A stretch of 64,000 bases of DNA from Cohnella hashimotonis (GCF_030014955.1 NZ_JAGRPV010000001.1:5704001-5768000); one strand, 5' to 3'; positions 33,425-42,194 are shown, numbered from the stretch's first letter. Made by a program: numbers and translations. The notes: generated by a model from the sequence alone, not told the origin.

Positions 33425-35693
33425 TCATGTATAACCAGAGCTTGTTCTGTATCGTTTCCACGGCCGTGTTCAAGTCGGTTACGCCCTCGGCATATTGCCG
33501 TGCGGTATAGAATAAAGCATCCGTCAATCTGTGATCGATATAGCGAAGCGTATCTAAGCTATCCGTGATCTCGCGGAGTCCTTCGATGGCCTCGATCCGC
33601 TCGGGAGATGTACCTACATTTTGCTTAAGTTGATCGAAGGTGTCCTTATAAAGGATATTATTGGGTTCGGCGTGCTCAGCAAGATACAATGCGAGCTCAA
33701 GTGCCTGTTCTTTTTTATCGCTTTTTTTATTAACCGCATAGCCTTCCTGGATCATAAACGGGTGTCTTCCCGATTGCTGGAGAGCAGGCGGCCCCAGCAG
33801 CACCTTCTCTTTTCCCAACAAGTCCAAGTAATCCGTGAATGAAGAGACGGTAAAGTAGTTTGCGATATACAGCGGCTTATCTTGCGGAGGCGAGGCGTAA
33901 TCGTTCGCATTTCCGGTTCTTTTTAAGAAATCCAGCAGCTGCTCGATCAATGCTTTTTGCTCTTCCGGTCGGTCTCGCAGGCTCATCAGATCCGATTCGA
34001 ATGCATCGCTGATCCGTTCATATCTGTTAACGAAGGAATCCTCGCCCGCCCCCATGTACCATGCTTTTACGTTCGGATTGTTTTTCTTGGCGAGTTCGGC
34101 GCGCTGCAGCAAGTCGCTCCATCTGTAGCTGGACGGCGGCAGATCCGCGCCTGCCGATCGCTCCGCAAGAACGGTGAACAACGATATTCGGCCTGGAATC
34201 AGTTTGAGCGTTCCGTCTACTGTGGAAGCCTCGAGTATATTCGGAAGAAATTTATTTTTTTCCTGCTCCCATTTCTCAGCGTTTATGGTCGCGACATCCG
34301 CAAATAGATCCTTATCCAAGTAATCTTTAAATGGCAGCAGCTGAGTAGCCATAATATCCCACTTAAGCTTATCTGTAAAAATCTGAAGACTTACATATTG
34401 CTTGTAGTCCTCAAAATTGAATTCCTCGTCCGACTCCCGAAAAAAAGTGAACTCCACTCTTAAACCGGGATGGCTCTTCTCAAACTGCTTCGCCTTTAGC
34501 TCCAGATTATTGTCCTTAAAGGGCGCCAATACGCGTACGACCTCTTTTTGCTCGGCCTCGCGCGCCAAAGCCGCGACACGCGCTTTTTTCTCATCACCGG
34601 ATAGTTCGCGGTATAAGAATCCCTTGCGAATTGTTCTGGTCTCGTCGGTTGCTTGAAGAAAGAGGACCAGCTCATTCTTATCATTATAAAAATAAGAGCC
34701 TGGCTGTAGCGTCTCGCTGCGATTCATAAACGGCAGCACCCAATCGCCGGATTGATATTGTTCATACTTAATGATTTCTTTGCGATACTTGCCATTTGCA
34801 TCATAAGCTAGAATACTGTCAACGGATGATACATAGATCGACGAGTCATGCGCTTCAAACGATACGCCGCGGGACAGAAAACCACCAGGTAGTTCAGTGC
34901 TCCAAGCCGTGTTCCTCGACGAAGGCGAATAGGAAGAAATATAGGAATGGCCGGAGGAAGGTTCTTGCAACACAACGATCTGGTCGGCGCTTATGAGATC
35001 TGCATCGATAATGATTCCGCTCGGCAATTTCTGAGCGACTCCAAGTTCGACGTTAACGGCTTGTGTCGAAGCTATGGCTACCTCATCTAATGTGCGTCCC
35101 TGCTCGTCCAAAATTTGAATGCCGGTATTGCCTATGAGGACAATACGCTTCTCGCGCGCTATGAGTTTGATCGGTTTAAAATTGCGAATCGACTCAGACG
35201 GCTGTACGGATAATTCGCGAATAAGCTTTCCCGTCTTGTCATATACAACGACAACCGACTCTCCGTCCATATACGGCAACTTATCTTTATATCGAATTTT
35301 GAATTGAAGGATATAGATATCTCCGGCTTCACTCGTATCGTAGATGGGACGATTGCCTACGCCGTACTCGGCATTCGGATATAGTTGAACGTTGCTGTAA
35401 TCGATAAGCCGGGATAAGTCATTGCCGATCGTTTCTTTCGGAGTCAACGATTCGTCCGCATAGGCCAGATTGAACGATTGTTTCTTCGTATCATATAGAG
35501 ACAATATGTAGTTCTCTCCGGCACCCTTTTTGACCGTATAAACGGGAAATTGTTCAGCAGGTATTGCGATCTCTGACTCCTCGTAAATCGGGCTTTGAGA
35601 TTTTTCCGTTTTGGAGGAAGAACAGCCCAGCAACAAGAATATGATGGCTGCCATCAGAGACAAAAGCTTAACAAGCATAAAACGCCGATACAT
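33417..35693 (-). CDS. Two-domain solute-binding lipoprotein with large N-terminal extension
   Basis: 758 residues, much longer than the usual 420-550. A lipoprotein signal (IFLLLGC, Cys24) is followed by about 340 residues of repeated short strands that resemble a beta-propeller (DIYILQFKIRYKDKLPYMDG; ESVVVVYDKTGKLIREL; DSSIYVSSVDSILAYDANG). From about residue 385 a type 1/2 solute-binding domain follows (VVRVLAPFKDNNLELKAKQF, then WDIMATQLLPFKDYLDKDLF). The two parts sit on one chain next to two permeases, so the extension may bind a surface polymer or sense ligand near the transporter. ATG has AAAGGAGG upstream. The gene overlaps the MalF-type permease by 8 nt. Confidence 0.85.
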   Translation of the reverse strand: MYRRFMLVKLLSLMAAIIFLLLGCSSSKTEKSQSPIYEESEIAIPAEQFPVYTVKKGAGENYILSLYDTKKQSFNLAYADESLTPKETIGNDLSRLIDYSNVQLYPNAEYGVGNRPIYDTSEAGDIYILQFKIRYKDKLPYMDGESVVVVYDKTGKLIRELSVQPSESIRNFKPIKLIAREKRIVLIGNTGIQILDEQGRTLDEVAIASTQAVNVELGVAQKLPSGIIIDADLISADQIVVLQEPSSGHSYISSYSPSSRNTAWSTELPGGFLSRGVSFEAHDSSIYVSSVDSILAYDANGKYRKEIIKYEQYQSGDWVLPFMNRSETLQPGSYFYNDKNELVLFLQATDETRTIRKGFLYRELSGDEKKARVAALAREAEQKEVVRVLAPFKDNNLELKAKQFEKSHPGLRVEFTFFRESDEEFNFEDYKQYVSLQIFTDKLKWDIMATQLLPFKDYLDKDLFADVATINAEKWEQEKNKFLPNILEASTVDGTLKLIPGRISLFTVLAERSAGADLPPSSYRWSDLLQRAELAKKNNPNVKAWYMGAGEDSFVNRYERISDAFESDLMSLRDRPEEQKALIEQLLDFLKRTGNANDYASPPQDKPLYIANYFTVSSFTDYLDLLGKEKVLLGPPALQQSGRHPFMIQEGYAVNKKSDKKEQALELALYLAEHAEPNNILYKDTFDQLKQNVGTSPERIEAIEGLREITDSLDTLRYIDHRLTDALFYTARQYAEGVTDLNTAVETIQNKLWLYMNE

Positions 35694-36009
35694 GAATGGC
35701 CTCCTTTATAGCGCTGACATAGCCGGAATAGTATTCTGATTATAGGAAAATTATGGTCATTAGTCCCCTCGCTCAATCTATCAGCGACATGCCGAAATGT
35801 CAATTATTTAAAATTTTATTTTACGAAAGGAATTGAAGGGCGTAACTGGAAATAACCCTAAAAGGTTAAGGACAACCGTGAGCACCCGCTTGCTCTTGAA
35901 CTGCTGTACCCAGCAAATCACAAAAACGGGACCGAGCGGAGAGAATCTCCAGCTCGGTCCCGTTTTATGATGGAGCGGCCGCCTTGTCAGCGCGGCTTGG
36001 CTCGAAAGC
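35694..36009. other. Intergenic region between the second sugar operon and the quinoprotein cluster
   Basis: 316 nt. It must hold the promoter of the solute-binding lipoprotein gene (minus strand) at its left end; no confident hexamers are picked. The right part holds the terminator at 35923-35966. No ORF with a ribosome site is seen. Confidence 0.6.
35923..35966 (-). terminator. Strong terminator of the gene at 36010
   Basis: AAAACGGGACCGAGC (35923-35937) pairs perfectly over 15 bp with its complement at 35952-35966, around a 14-nt loop that itself holds GGAGA/TCTCC. The A-run becomes a T-run on the minus strand. Confidence 0.9.
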
Positions 36010-37119
36010 TTATTGCCCTTCCTGCTGCGCCTCGATGTTTCTCGGCGCATTGGGCTCGGCCTTGATGAAGGAGCCGGGAATTGGATCTCCGGCTTTCTTT
36101 TTCCCTTGTTCGATGAACGCGGTCATGTTCGTTTCAAAAAAGGTCGGCTTCTGCTCCCAAACCTTGCTCGGAACCGTCAACGTGAAATGCCCTTCCGCGT
36201 CCGGAATCGTAACGGTATAATCGGTGCCTTCCGGAACGTTCAGTCCGACCAGCATCCCGGTGTACAAAGCGCCCGGGGCGGTATGGCTGACCAGCGTCGG
36301 CGGCTTGTCGACGATGACCGTCCCTTCCTTCGGCAGGGTAATGTCGATGTTCACGCTGGTGTCTTCGGGGATGTGGTAGACCTTGCCCTTGGGCAAAGTA
36401 TAAACCATCGCGTTGTAGCGGACATTAAGATCCGTCTCTTCGTCTTCTTCCGGCAAATAATACATCTCATAATGGCCGGCCGCATCCGTTTCGACGGATT
36501 TGGCGAAGCCTTCGCCCTCGTCCCGGACAATCCATACGGTGGCGCCTTGAACCGGATGGCCATCCGCATCTTTAACGGTGCCGCCGATCCGGTATTTATC
36601 TTCCTGAAAATAAGCGACCGACGCGGTTTTGTCGGCCAGCAGGCGTCCCTTGACCACGGTCTGATCCGGATCCTGCTCCGATCGAGCAGCCGATTCCACG
36701 ACAACCGGGTGAAAAACGCGCAAGGAAGCCGTCGCCCCGGTTCCTTTGCCCACCGCTTCCCGATCGATCGGCTTGCCGTCCACGGTCGCCTGGTCGAGGT
36801 TCACCACGTTGACGTCGGTCGTCCCCAGCAGACTTTGATCCAGCAAGATTTCAAATTTACCGCTCGCATCCGTTTCTATATTCCGTTTGCTCTCGCCCGT
36901 GTGCAAGATGGCGCCCTGGACGGGATGATCGCCGAGCAGCAAGGTTCCGTTTACGTTGGAACGGTGCGTGCCGTCCATTTTCCACTGCTTCAGCGTAAAA
37001 GCCGTTTCGTCCAAGCGAATCTGCAAGGGCGCCTGGTCTTTTTCTTTGGCTTTTTCCGTGCAGCCGGCGGCCACTGCCGCGAGCAGGAACAGAATGACGG
37101 CTCTGGATAACCATTTCAT
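36010..37119 (-). CDS. Lipoprotein with carboxypeptidase-regulatory-like (CNA-B-type) domains
   Basis: 369 residues with a lipoprotein signal (LLAAVAAGC, Cys20). The mature part contains at least two transthyretin-like repeats: GTLLLGDHPVQGAILHTG with ETDASGKFEILL, and GGTVKDADGHPVQGATVWIV with ETDAAGHYEMYYL; these match carboxypeptidase-regulatory-like domains. A third, weaker unit follows (YTVTIPDAEGHFTLTVP). Such domains usually serve as scaffolds or for binding, not catalysis. It lies 75 nt downstream of the quinoprotein on the same strand, though a hairpin stands between them. A structural partner of the quinoprotein is possible. ATG follows GAGGAGG. Confidence 0.82.
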   Translation of the reverse strand: MKWLSRAVILFLLAAVAAGCTEKAKEKDQAPLQIRLDETAFTLKQWKMDGTHRSNVNGTLLLGDHPVQGAILHTGESKRNIETDASGKFEILLDQSLLGTTDVNVVNLDQATVDGKPIDREAVGKGTGATASLRVFHPVVVESAARSEQDPDQTVVKGRLLADKTASVAYFQEDKYRIGGTVKDADGHPVQGATVWIVRDEGEGFAKSVETDAAGHYEMYYLPEEDEETDLNVRYNAMVYTLPKGKVYHIPEDTSVNIDITLPKEGTVIVDKPPTLVSHTAPGALYTGMLVGLNVPEGTDYTVTIPDAEGHFTLTVPSKVWEQKPTFFETNMTAFIEQGKKKAGDPIPGSFIKAEPNAPRNIEAQQEGQ

Positions 37120-37145
37120 AGGCGATCCCCTCCTCTCATATCAAA

Positions 37146-37167
37146 AGCGGGTCCCGAGGAACCCGCT
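37146..37167 (-). terminator. Terminator of the quinoprotein gene
   Basis: On the minus strand AGCGGGT pairs with ACCCGCT around an 8-nt loop that can extend the stem by one pair; TTTTGA follows. It lies 28 nt beyond the stop at 37195 and may only partly separate the quinoprotein from the lipoprotein gene downstream. Confidence 0.7.
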
Positions 37168-37194
37168 CCAGCATGGCCTTGAAGCTTCAGAAAA

Positions 37195-38967
37195 TTACTT
37201 GCTGCTGCTTTCGTGCGCGTTTCCGTTGTTGGCTTGCCCTTCGCTGCCCTGCGTTTTGTCGCCGCCGAGCGCGAATACGTGGATTTTCGGTTTCGTGCCG
37301 CCGGTGGTGAAGGTCAGGTACGTTTTGCCGTCGACGGTGAAGAGCGCCGGAGCGGCCTGAACGTTATCGCCGGACGTTTGGAAGGTCCAGAGCACCTTGC
37401 CCGTTTTAATATCCATGGCGTTGATCTTGCCGTCGAGCTCGCCGTAGAAGGCAAGACCGGTATCGGTGCTGGTCAAGCCGCCGCGCATCATGTCCTTCGT
37501 TTTGTTCTGGTACACTTGCTTGCCGGTGTTGACGTCGATCGCGGTTACCGTGCCATAAGGCGTGATGTCGGCCGGCACTTCGCCCATCGCCGTGCCGAAC
37601 GCCATCGCTCCCGGATTCTGCGCATCGAATGCATGATCCTGGTCTGCGGCGCGCTTGATCAAGGACGGATACTCAACACCCGGGATCAGCACATAGTTGG
37701 TGGCGGGGTCGTACGTCTCCGGCGCGTAGTTTTCTCCGCCGAGGACGCCGGGATACACCAACACGCCTTCTTCCGTCGGCTCGGGGTGATCGATCTTGGC
37801 GAACGGCACGCCGTCCCAGATTACATCGCCCGTTGCCGCATCCCACGCCCACCATTGGCCGGATTTGCCGCCTTCAACGACGACTTTTTGCGATTTTCCG
37901 TTGACCGTGGCGTTCAGGATCATCGGGGATGCCGCAGCGTCATAGTCCCACTGGTCGTGACTGATCTCCTGCTGGGCCCAGATCAGCTTGCCCGTGGCGG
38001 CTTCGACCGCGACGACCGAGTCCGTGTACGGGTTCGCGCCGGGACGGTCTTTGGCGTAGAAGTCCGGAGCCGGGTTGCCGACGGAGAAGTACATGATTCC
38101 CGTATCTTGGTCGATTGCGACCGGGTTCCAGACAGCGCCGCCGCCATGGTACTTGCTGTTTTTCAGCCAATCCTGGCCCTTCGGCGGTACGGTCCAGAAC
38201 GGAGCGTCCCAGGCCGGCGAGAGATCGCTCGCTTTGTAGGCCATGACGAAGCCGCGCACGCCGTTGTCGCCGCCGCTGCTTCCGATGAAGATGTTGCCGT
38301 TAAAGTAAATCGGAGCGGTCGTCTCATAGTAACCATTTTCCAGCGTTACGCCTTCCACCGCATCGGAGATGGCGACCGCTTTGACCAATGCGCCGGTTTT
38401 CTGATCCAGCGCGATGACTTGATTGTCCGTGGTCAGCATGAAGACCTTGCCTTCGGCGACTGCGACGCCACGGTTGGCGACGATACCGCCTTTGCTAATT
38501 TTCTCAAGCATGGCGGCGTCAGGCTTCCAGTGCCATAGCTGCTTGCCGGTTGCGCCTTCGAATGCGAATACCTGGTTGCCGCCCGTCGTGATGTAGATCA
38601 CGCCGTCCACAACGACCGGGTACGATTGGTTGCCGTTTTTTACATCCTTATCAAGCGATTTGAAGTCTGCCGTCCAAACGACACCCAGATCGTTGACATT
38701 GTCGGCCGTGATCTCCTTAAAGGGAACGTGGCGCGTGTTGCCCAGATCGAATCCGTAGGTCGGGAAGTTTTCGAACGTCGAGCCTGCGGAAGAAGAAGCA
38801 GATGCAGATGCAGATGCGGACGCAGATGCGGACGCGGATGCTGAAGGCGAGGCGGATGCCGAAGCCGACTGGGACGAAGAAGCGTCGGAATTATTGTTGC
38901 TGCTGCAAGCCGACAGTGCTAGCACCGCAGCCATGACAGCGCCGGATAAAGCCAGTTTTTTACGCAA
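37195..38967 (-). CDS. PQQ-type quinoprotein (alcohol/methanol-dehydrogenase-like) lipoprotein with DYD motif
   Basis: 590 residues: lipoprotein signal (VLALSAC, Cys21), a (SA)n linker to about 63, then an eight-bladed-propeller quinoprotein domain with repeated W-motifs (GKQLWHW, GKLIWAQQE, GKVLWTFQT). Residues matching PQQ dehydrogenase sites: GSSGGDNGVRGF (Asp234 where methanol dehydrogenases have Glu), FSVGNPAPDF (Asn298, metal ligand), and DQWDYD (Asp341 catalytic, Asp343 at the position that marks lanthanide-dependent XoxF-type enzymes). The vicinal Cys-Cys pair is absent (GIVANRGVAV). It should oxidise an alcohol or similar substrate outside the membrane; the cofactor and substrate are unproven. 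TTG start after GGAGG. Divergent from a CuA cupredoxin that could take its electrons. Confidence 0.82.
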   Translation of the reverse strand: MRKKLALSGAVMAAVLALSACSSNNNSDASSSQSASASASPSASASASASASASASASSSAGSTFENFPTYGFDLGNTRHVPFKEITADNVNDLGVVWTADFKSLDKDVKNGNQSYPVVVDGVIYITTGGNQVFAFEGATGKQLWHWKPDAAMLEKISKGGIVANRGVAVAEGKVFMLTTDNQVIALDQKTGALVKAVAISDAVEGVTLENGYYETTAPIYFNGNIFIGSSGGDNGVRGFVMAYKASDLSPAWDAPFWTVPPKGQDWLKNSKYHGGGAVWNPVAIDQDTGIMYFSVGNPAPDFYAKDRPGANPYTDSVVAVEAATGKLIWAQQEISHDQWDYDAAASPMILNATVNGKSQKVVVEGGKSGQWWAWDAATGDVIWDGVPFAKIDHPEPTEEGVLVYPGVLGGENYAPETYDPATNYVLIPGVEYPSLIKRAADQDHAFDAQNPGAMAFGTAMGEVPADITPYGTVTAIDVNTGKQVYQNKTKDMMRGGLTSTDTGLAFYGELDGKINAMDIKTGKVLWTFQTSGDNVQAAPALFTVDGKTYLTFTTGGTKPKIHVFALGGDKTQGSEGQANNGNAHESSSK

Positions 38968-39364
38968 GATGTATTCCTCCCCGGTTGATAAGTTGAAAAT
39001 GCCCCCACTTTTGAAAATGAAATAAAGAATTGTTCATTTGCCAAAAGGCCGTACGCGACAGAAAGAACCGTCCGATGACGTCAATTGAGCCATGCAGCGG
39101 TACGCGTCCTATTTGTTTGGAAGGACTCCTTTCCGTAAAAAGATGAGCTGATTTCTCTTACTGTTAAGACACATATCGTTCACAAAGCATCTTACGCCTG
39201 TGCTAAATATTCGTCAACGATAATTTTAATATTACGATAATGTTTCTATTTGATCTCTTTTGTTTAATTAAATTGTTGACGGACGCCAGATTACAGGCGT
39301 ATACTTTCTCGTTGTTAGGAATCTTATTGGTAAGTAATATTAAAACAGCTGGGGGTAGTTCGAC
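38968..39364. other. Divergent promoter region between quinoprotein and cupredoxin genes
   Basis: 397 nt, AT-rich toward the right. Apart from the promoter at 39276-39305 it contains no ORF with a ribosome site. The quinoprotein promoter should lie near 39000-39100 on the minus strand, but no convincing hexamer pair was found. The length is unusual for this compact region and leaves room for operators. Confidence 0.6.
39276..39305 (+). promoter_or_regulatory. SigA-type promoter of the cupredoxin gene
   Basis: TTGACG at 39276-39281 and TATACT at 39300-39305 are separated by 18 bp. Transcription would begin near 39312, giving a leader of about 50 nt to the ATG at 39365. Confidence 0.65.
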
Positions 39365-39790
39365 ATGAAAAAAACAAGATCTGCGCTTTTCATCGCCATG
39401 CTTGCCTTGGCAGCCGTGTTGGCCCTGAGCGCCTGCGGCAGCAATAATGACGACAACGCATCCGCCTCTTCGCCTGCAGCTTCTGCTTCCGCAAGTTCGA
39501 GCGCATCGGCACCTGCCGCAGCCGGCGAGACGAAGGAAATTACGTTGAAGGCAACCAACTTCGAATTCGACCAGACCGAGATCAAAGCCAAAGTCGGCGA
39601 CACGCTGAAAATCACATTGAAAAATGAGAGCGGCGTTCACGGCATGGAAATCAAAGACCTGGGCGTTAACATCAAGAACGGCGAAACGGCTACGATTGTA
39701 CTGGACAAAGCCGGCACTTACGATTTCAACTGCTCCGTCATGTGCGGTACCGGACATGACAACATGACCGGCCAATTGATCGTCGAATAA
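39365..39790 (+). CDS. CuA-type cupredoxin lipoprotein (cytochrome oxidase subunit II-like copper domain)
   Basis: 141 residues. Lipoprotein signal (LALSAC, Cys24), Ser/Ala linker to about 53, then a cupredoxin beta-barrel. The copper ligands follow the CuA order: His92 in GVHGMEI, then CSVMCGTGHDNM giving Cys123, Cys127, His131 and Met134 (C-x3-C-x3-H-x2-M), as in subunit II of cytochrome oxidase. No oxidase membrane helices are present, so it is a stand-alone electron carrier or copper protein on the outer face of the membrane. It is divergent from the DYD quinoprotein, and both share the same Ser/Ala linker style. A strong promoter and a strong terminator enclose it. Confidence 0.88.
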   Translation: MKKTRSALFIAMLALAAVLALSACGSNNDDNASASSPAASASASSSASAPAAAGETKEITLKATNFEFDQTEIKAKVGDTLKITLKNESGVHGMEIKDLGVNIKNGETATIVLDKAGTYDFNCSVMCGTGHDNMTGQLIVE

Positions 39791-39801
39791 TCGTACACAA
39801 G

Positions 39802-39834
39802 AAAAAGGGCTTTCCCTCGCGGGAAGCCCTTTTT
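39802..39834. terminator. Bidirectional terminator between cupredoxin and MarR genes
   Basis: AAAAAGGGCTTTCCC (39802 on) pairs with GGGAAGCCCTTTTT (39821-39834) around TCGC. A-runs and T-runs on both sides suit both the cupredoxin gene and the opposing MarR gene. Confidence 0.9.
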
Positions 39835-39859
39835 ATATGCATGTATTATAGGATTCGAT

Positions 39860-40279
39860 TTAATTGCCATCGACCAATTTCCCGAACAACTGCGCCAGCA
39901 TGGCCACCTCTGCGTCGGTAAGAGGCGTAAATACCTCATCCATCAAGGCGTCAAAATCTCTCTTGACATCCGGGTACATTTCCCGGCCTTTTTCCGTGAG
40001 CTCGAGGAAAACGGCACGACCATCTTCGCCATGCTTGACTCTGCGAACGGCGCCCAGCTCCGAGAGCTTGTCCGCAATGACGGTCACCCCGCCTGAAGTA
40101 ACGCCTAACATATACATCAAGTCTTTTGGCTGTTGTGGGCCCGCGTTCAACAGGATCAGCGTGAATGCCTGGCTGCTGGTCAATCCGTTCTTGTTGTGCT
40201 TCGCCCAGGCTGTCTCCCACATCTTCCGATGCAGCGTAAACTTCTCCAGATAAGCCGACAAATATTTGCGTCTATCCAA
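39860..40279 (-). CDS. MarR-family transcriptional regulator
   Basis: 139 residues. Winged HTH with LTSSQAFTLILLNAGPQQPK, then DLMYMLGVTSGGVTVIADKL (recognition helix) and RVKHGEDGRAVFLELTEKG (wing). TTG start at 40279 after AAGGAGA. It is convergent with the cupredoxin gene; regulation of the quinoprotein/cupredoxin pair is possible but unsupported by any visible operator. Confidence 0.93.
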   Translation of the reverse strand: MDRRKYLSAYLEKFTLHRKMWETAWAKHNKNGLTSSQAFTLILLNAGPQQPKDLMYMLGVTSGGVTVIADKLSELGAVRRVKHGEDGRAVFLELTEKGREMYPDVKRDFDALMDEVFTPLTDAEVAMLAQLFGKLVDGN

Positions 40280-40377
40280 ACGAAAAACTCTCCTTCAGGC
40301 ATCGGCGTCACTTGAGCAATTCCATTATAAGCGAATCATCTGATATTCTCCAAAATTCCGGCGTTAAAATGCAAACA

Positions 40378-40407
40378 AAGACGCCAGGCGCATAGGCCCG
40401 GCGTCTT
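40378..40407 (-). terminator. Terminator of the SRPBCC gene
   Basis: AAGACGCC (40378-40385) pairs with GGCGTCTT (40400-40407); on the minus strand a short TTTG follows. It is 22 nt beyond the stop at 40429. Confidence 0.6.
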
Positions 40408-40428
40408 CATCGATCCGCTACCGACGGA

Positions 40429-40854
40429 TTAGTTCTGCTCGGTATAGGCTTTGAAATTGTCCATAATCGCTTGCCAGCCCGCTTGCTGCATCTCAACGGG
40501 ATTGGTGCCTTCCGCGTCAAACGTCTCAACGACCTTCGTCGCATCGCCTTGATTGACGAACGTAATATCCACGCGTCTCCCGTCTCCGATCGTGTAGGAG
40601 ATCGCCTCATGCAGATTCACGACGTCGTAGACGCCGCCAAAGTCAAAGCCCATGCTGCCGTCCTTCGCTTCCATACGTGTCGTAAACTCGCCGCCCACCC
40701 GCAGATCGTTTTCCGCTCTCGGCGCATGCCAGTCTTCGGATGCCTGGTTCCACTTCGTGATGTGATTCGGCTCGGTCCAATAGCGCCATACCTTCTCGAC
40801 AGGGGCTTGGATGACAGTTTCCACGGTTACTTTCGTTGGTTGGTTCGTTTCCAT
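40429..40854 (-). CDS. SRPBCC (AHSA1-like) domain protein
   Basis: 141 residues. VTVETVIQAPVEKVWRYWTE at the start, WHAPRAENDLRVGGEFTTRM in the middle and PVEMQQAGWQAIMDNFKAY at the end are the standard pattern of AHSA1-like SRPBCC proteins, which form a hydrophobic ligand cavity. ATG follows AGAGGTG. It lies 75 nt downstream of the ECF sigma factor on the same strand, and such pairs are common, suggesting that the sigma factor drives it. Ligand unknown. Confidence 0.92.
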   Translation of the reverse strand: METNQPTKVTVETVIQAPVEKVWRYWTEPNHITKWNQASEDWHAPRAENDLRVGGEFTTRMEAKDGSMGFDFGGVYDVVNLHEAISYTIGDGRRVDITFVNQGDATKVVETFDAEGTNPVEMQQAGWQAIMDNFKAYTEQN

Positions 40855-40929
40855 TTAAATAGACACCTCTCTCATAATATTCGTCGTTTGGTTGTTCTCA
40901 ATCATATAGACGTAAGCCAAATACGAAAT

Positions 40930-41886
40930 TCATCGGTCGAGTCGCTCAGGCAGCCCAAATCTTGAAAATAATTCGGCATTGATGAAATTTTGAACGTGCA
41001 GGATTTGATCTTCTTTGGTCTCGATGACGTGGATGCCCCAAGGCACCAGGCTGGCGTCCTCCTTGCCCGGCATATACTGGGCCAACGCCGGATAACCGCC
41101 ATTCACCGTAACGGGCACAAATCGCGAACCCTCGCAATGCCAGCGCGTAAGCGAATAAAAGGCAGACAAATCGTCCTTGCCGCGGATCCACATCTCGAAG
41201 GGCGGCATCGACATGCAGCCTTCCTCGTGGAACAACGCGACGAGCGCGTTGATATCGAACTGTTCGAAGGCTTCCACGTACCGGGATAGCAGCTCCTGCT
41301 CCGGCTGAACATCCATGCTGCTGAGCTCGTCGGAGCGAAGCTGCGCCCGGTCCATCGTCTCGCGGGCTCGCTGCAGGGCGCTGTTCACCGCTGCGGGCGA
41401 CATCGCGAGCGTTTCCGCGATCTGCTTGGACGACCATTCAAATACATCCTTCAAAATGAGTACCGCACGCTGCCTCGGAGGCAAAGCCTGCAGGAGCGCG
41501 ATGAAGCACAGCTGAAGCGTATCTCTGCGCACGAGCCGATCCTCCGGATTGCCGCCAAAGTCGGGAGACGGCCAGATCCATGACGCGTCCGGCTGCGTAT
41601 CGCGCGGCTCAACGATCGCGACGGCCGGATCGAACAAGTCAACGGGAAGCGCGCGGCGCTTGGATTGCCTCAGCTTGTCCAGGCAGAGGTTAGATGCAAT
41701 TCGATAGACCCAAGTTTTGAACGAAGATTCCTGTCTGAACGTGCTCCCGCTCTGCCAGACCCGAATACTCGTCTCCTGAACGGCATCGTCCGCATCGTCC
41801 ATCGAGCCCAGCATCCGGTAACAGAACGACGTTAAGCCCGGCTTCAAGCTTGCAAATAAAGGTTCGTCAAATGCGGTCTCGTTCAT
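40930..41886 (-). CDS. ECF-type sigma factor with C-terminal SnoaL-like domain (SigJ/TIGR02960-like)
   Basis: 318 residues. Region 2 (SFCYRMLGSMDDADDAVQET, with SSFKTWVYRIASNLCLDKL) and region 4 (ALPPRQRAVLILKDVFEWSS, with KQIAETLAMSPAAVNSALQ) are separated by about 70 residues. The C-terminal 110 residues (LLSRYVEAFEQFDINALVAL) are a SnoaL-like fold that in related factors modulates activity in place of a separate anti-sigma factor. ATG 41886 has GGGAGG upstream; a longer frame to 41955 has none. The promoter at 41926-41955 and the SRPBCC gene downstream complete the unit. Confidence 0.9.
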   Translation of the reverse strand: MNETAFDEPLFASLKPGLTSFCYRMLGSMDDADDAVQETSIRVWQSGSTFRQESSFKTWVYRIASNLCLDKLRQSKRRALPVDLFDPAVAIVEPRDTQPDASWIWPSPDFGGNPEDRLVRRDTLQLCFIALLQALPPRQRAVLILKDVFEWSSKQIAETLAMSPAAVNSALQRARETMDRAQLRSDELSSMDVQPEQELLSRYVEAFEQFDINALVALFHEEGCMSMPPFEMWIRGKDDLSAFYSLTRWHCEGSRFVPVTVNGGYPALAQYMPGKEDASLVPWGIHVIETKEDQILHVQNFINAELFSRFGLPERLDR

Positions 41887-41925
41887 CGCGGCCTCCCTTA
41901 ACGATCTCCCCGAAGGGCTACTTTC

Positions 41926-41955
41926 AGTATAATTCAAGGGGGCGGAGAGGCTCAA
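41926..41955 (-). promoter_or_regulatory. SigA-type promoter of the ECF sigma factor gene
   Basis: On the minus strand TTGAGC (41955-41950) and TATACT (41931-41926) are 18 bp apart, 40 nt before the ATG. The rest of the gap to 42241 holds only the terminator at 42195-42231 and no recognisable gene. Confidence 0.5.
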
Positions 41956-42194
41956 TTGAATTTGTAGGCGGGAGCTTGAAGCTGCCGGGCACGATTGTTG
42001 AGGCAGCCGCTAACGATGAGGCACCCCTTCCTTTTCTTCTCTCATCATTGAGCGGACCTTGTTTTCGTTAATGGGACGGGGGCACGAGCAATAATGGTAT
42101 GCCCTTGTTATACCTGTTTTTTAGGATTTTGAGATAGTATCTGTTTCATCACCTTCTCCCTCGTATACGTCATAATAATGAATTCAGGACGAAG

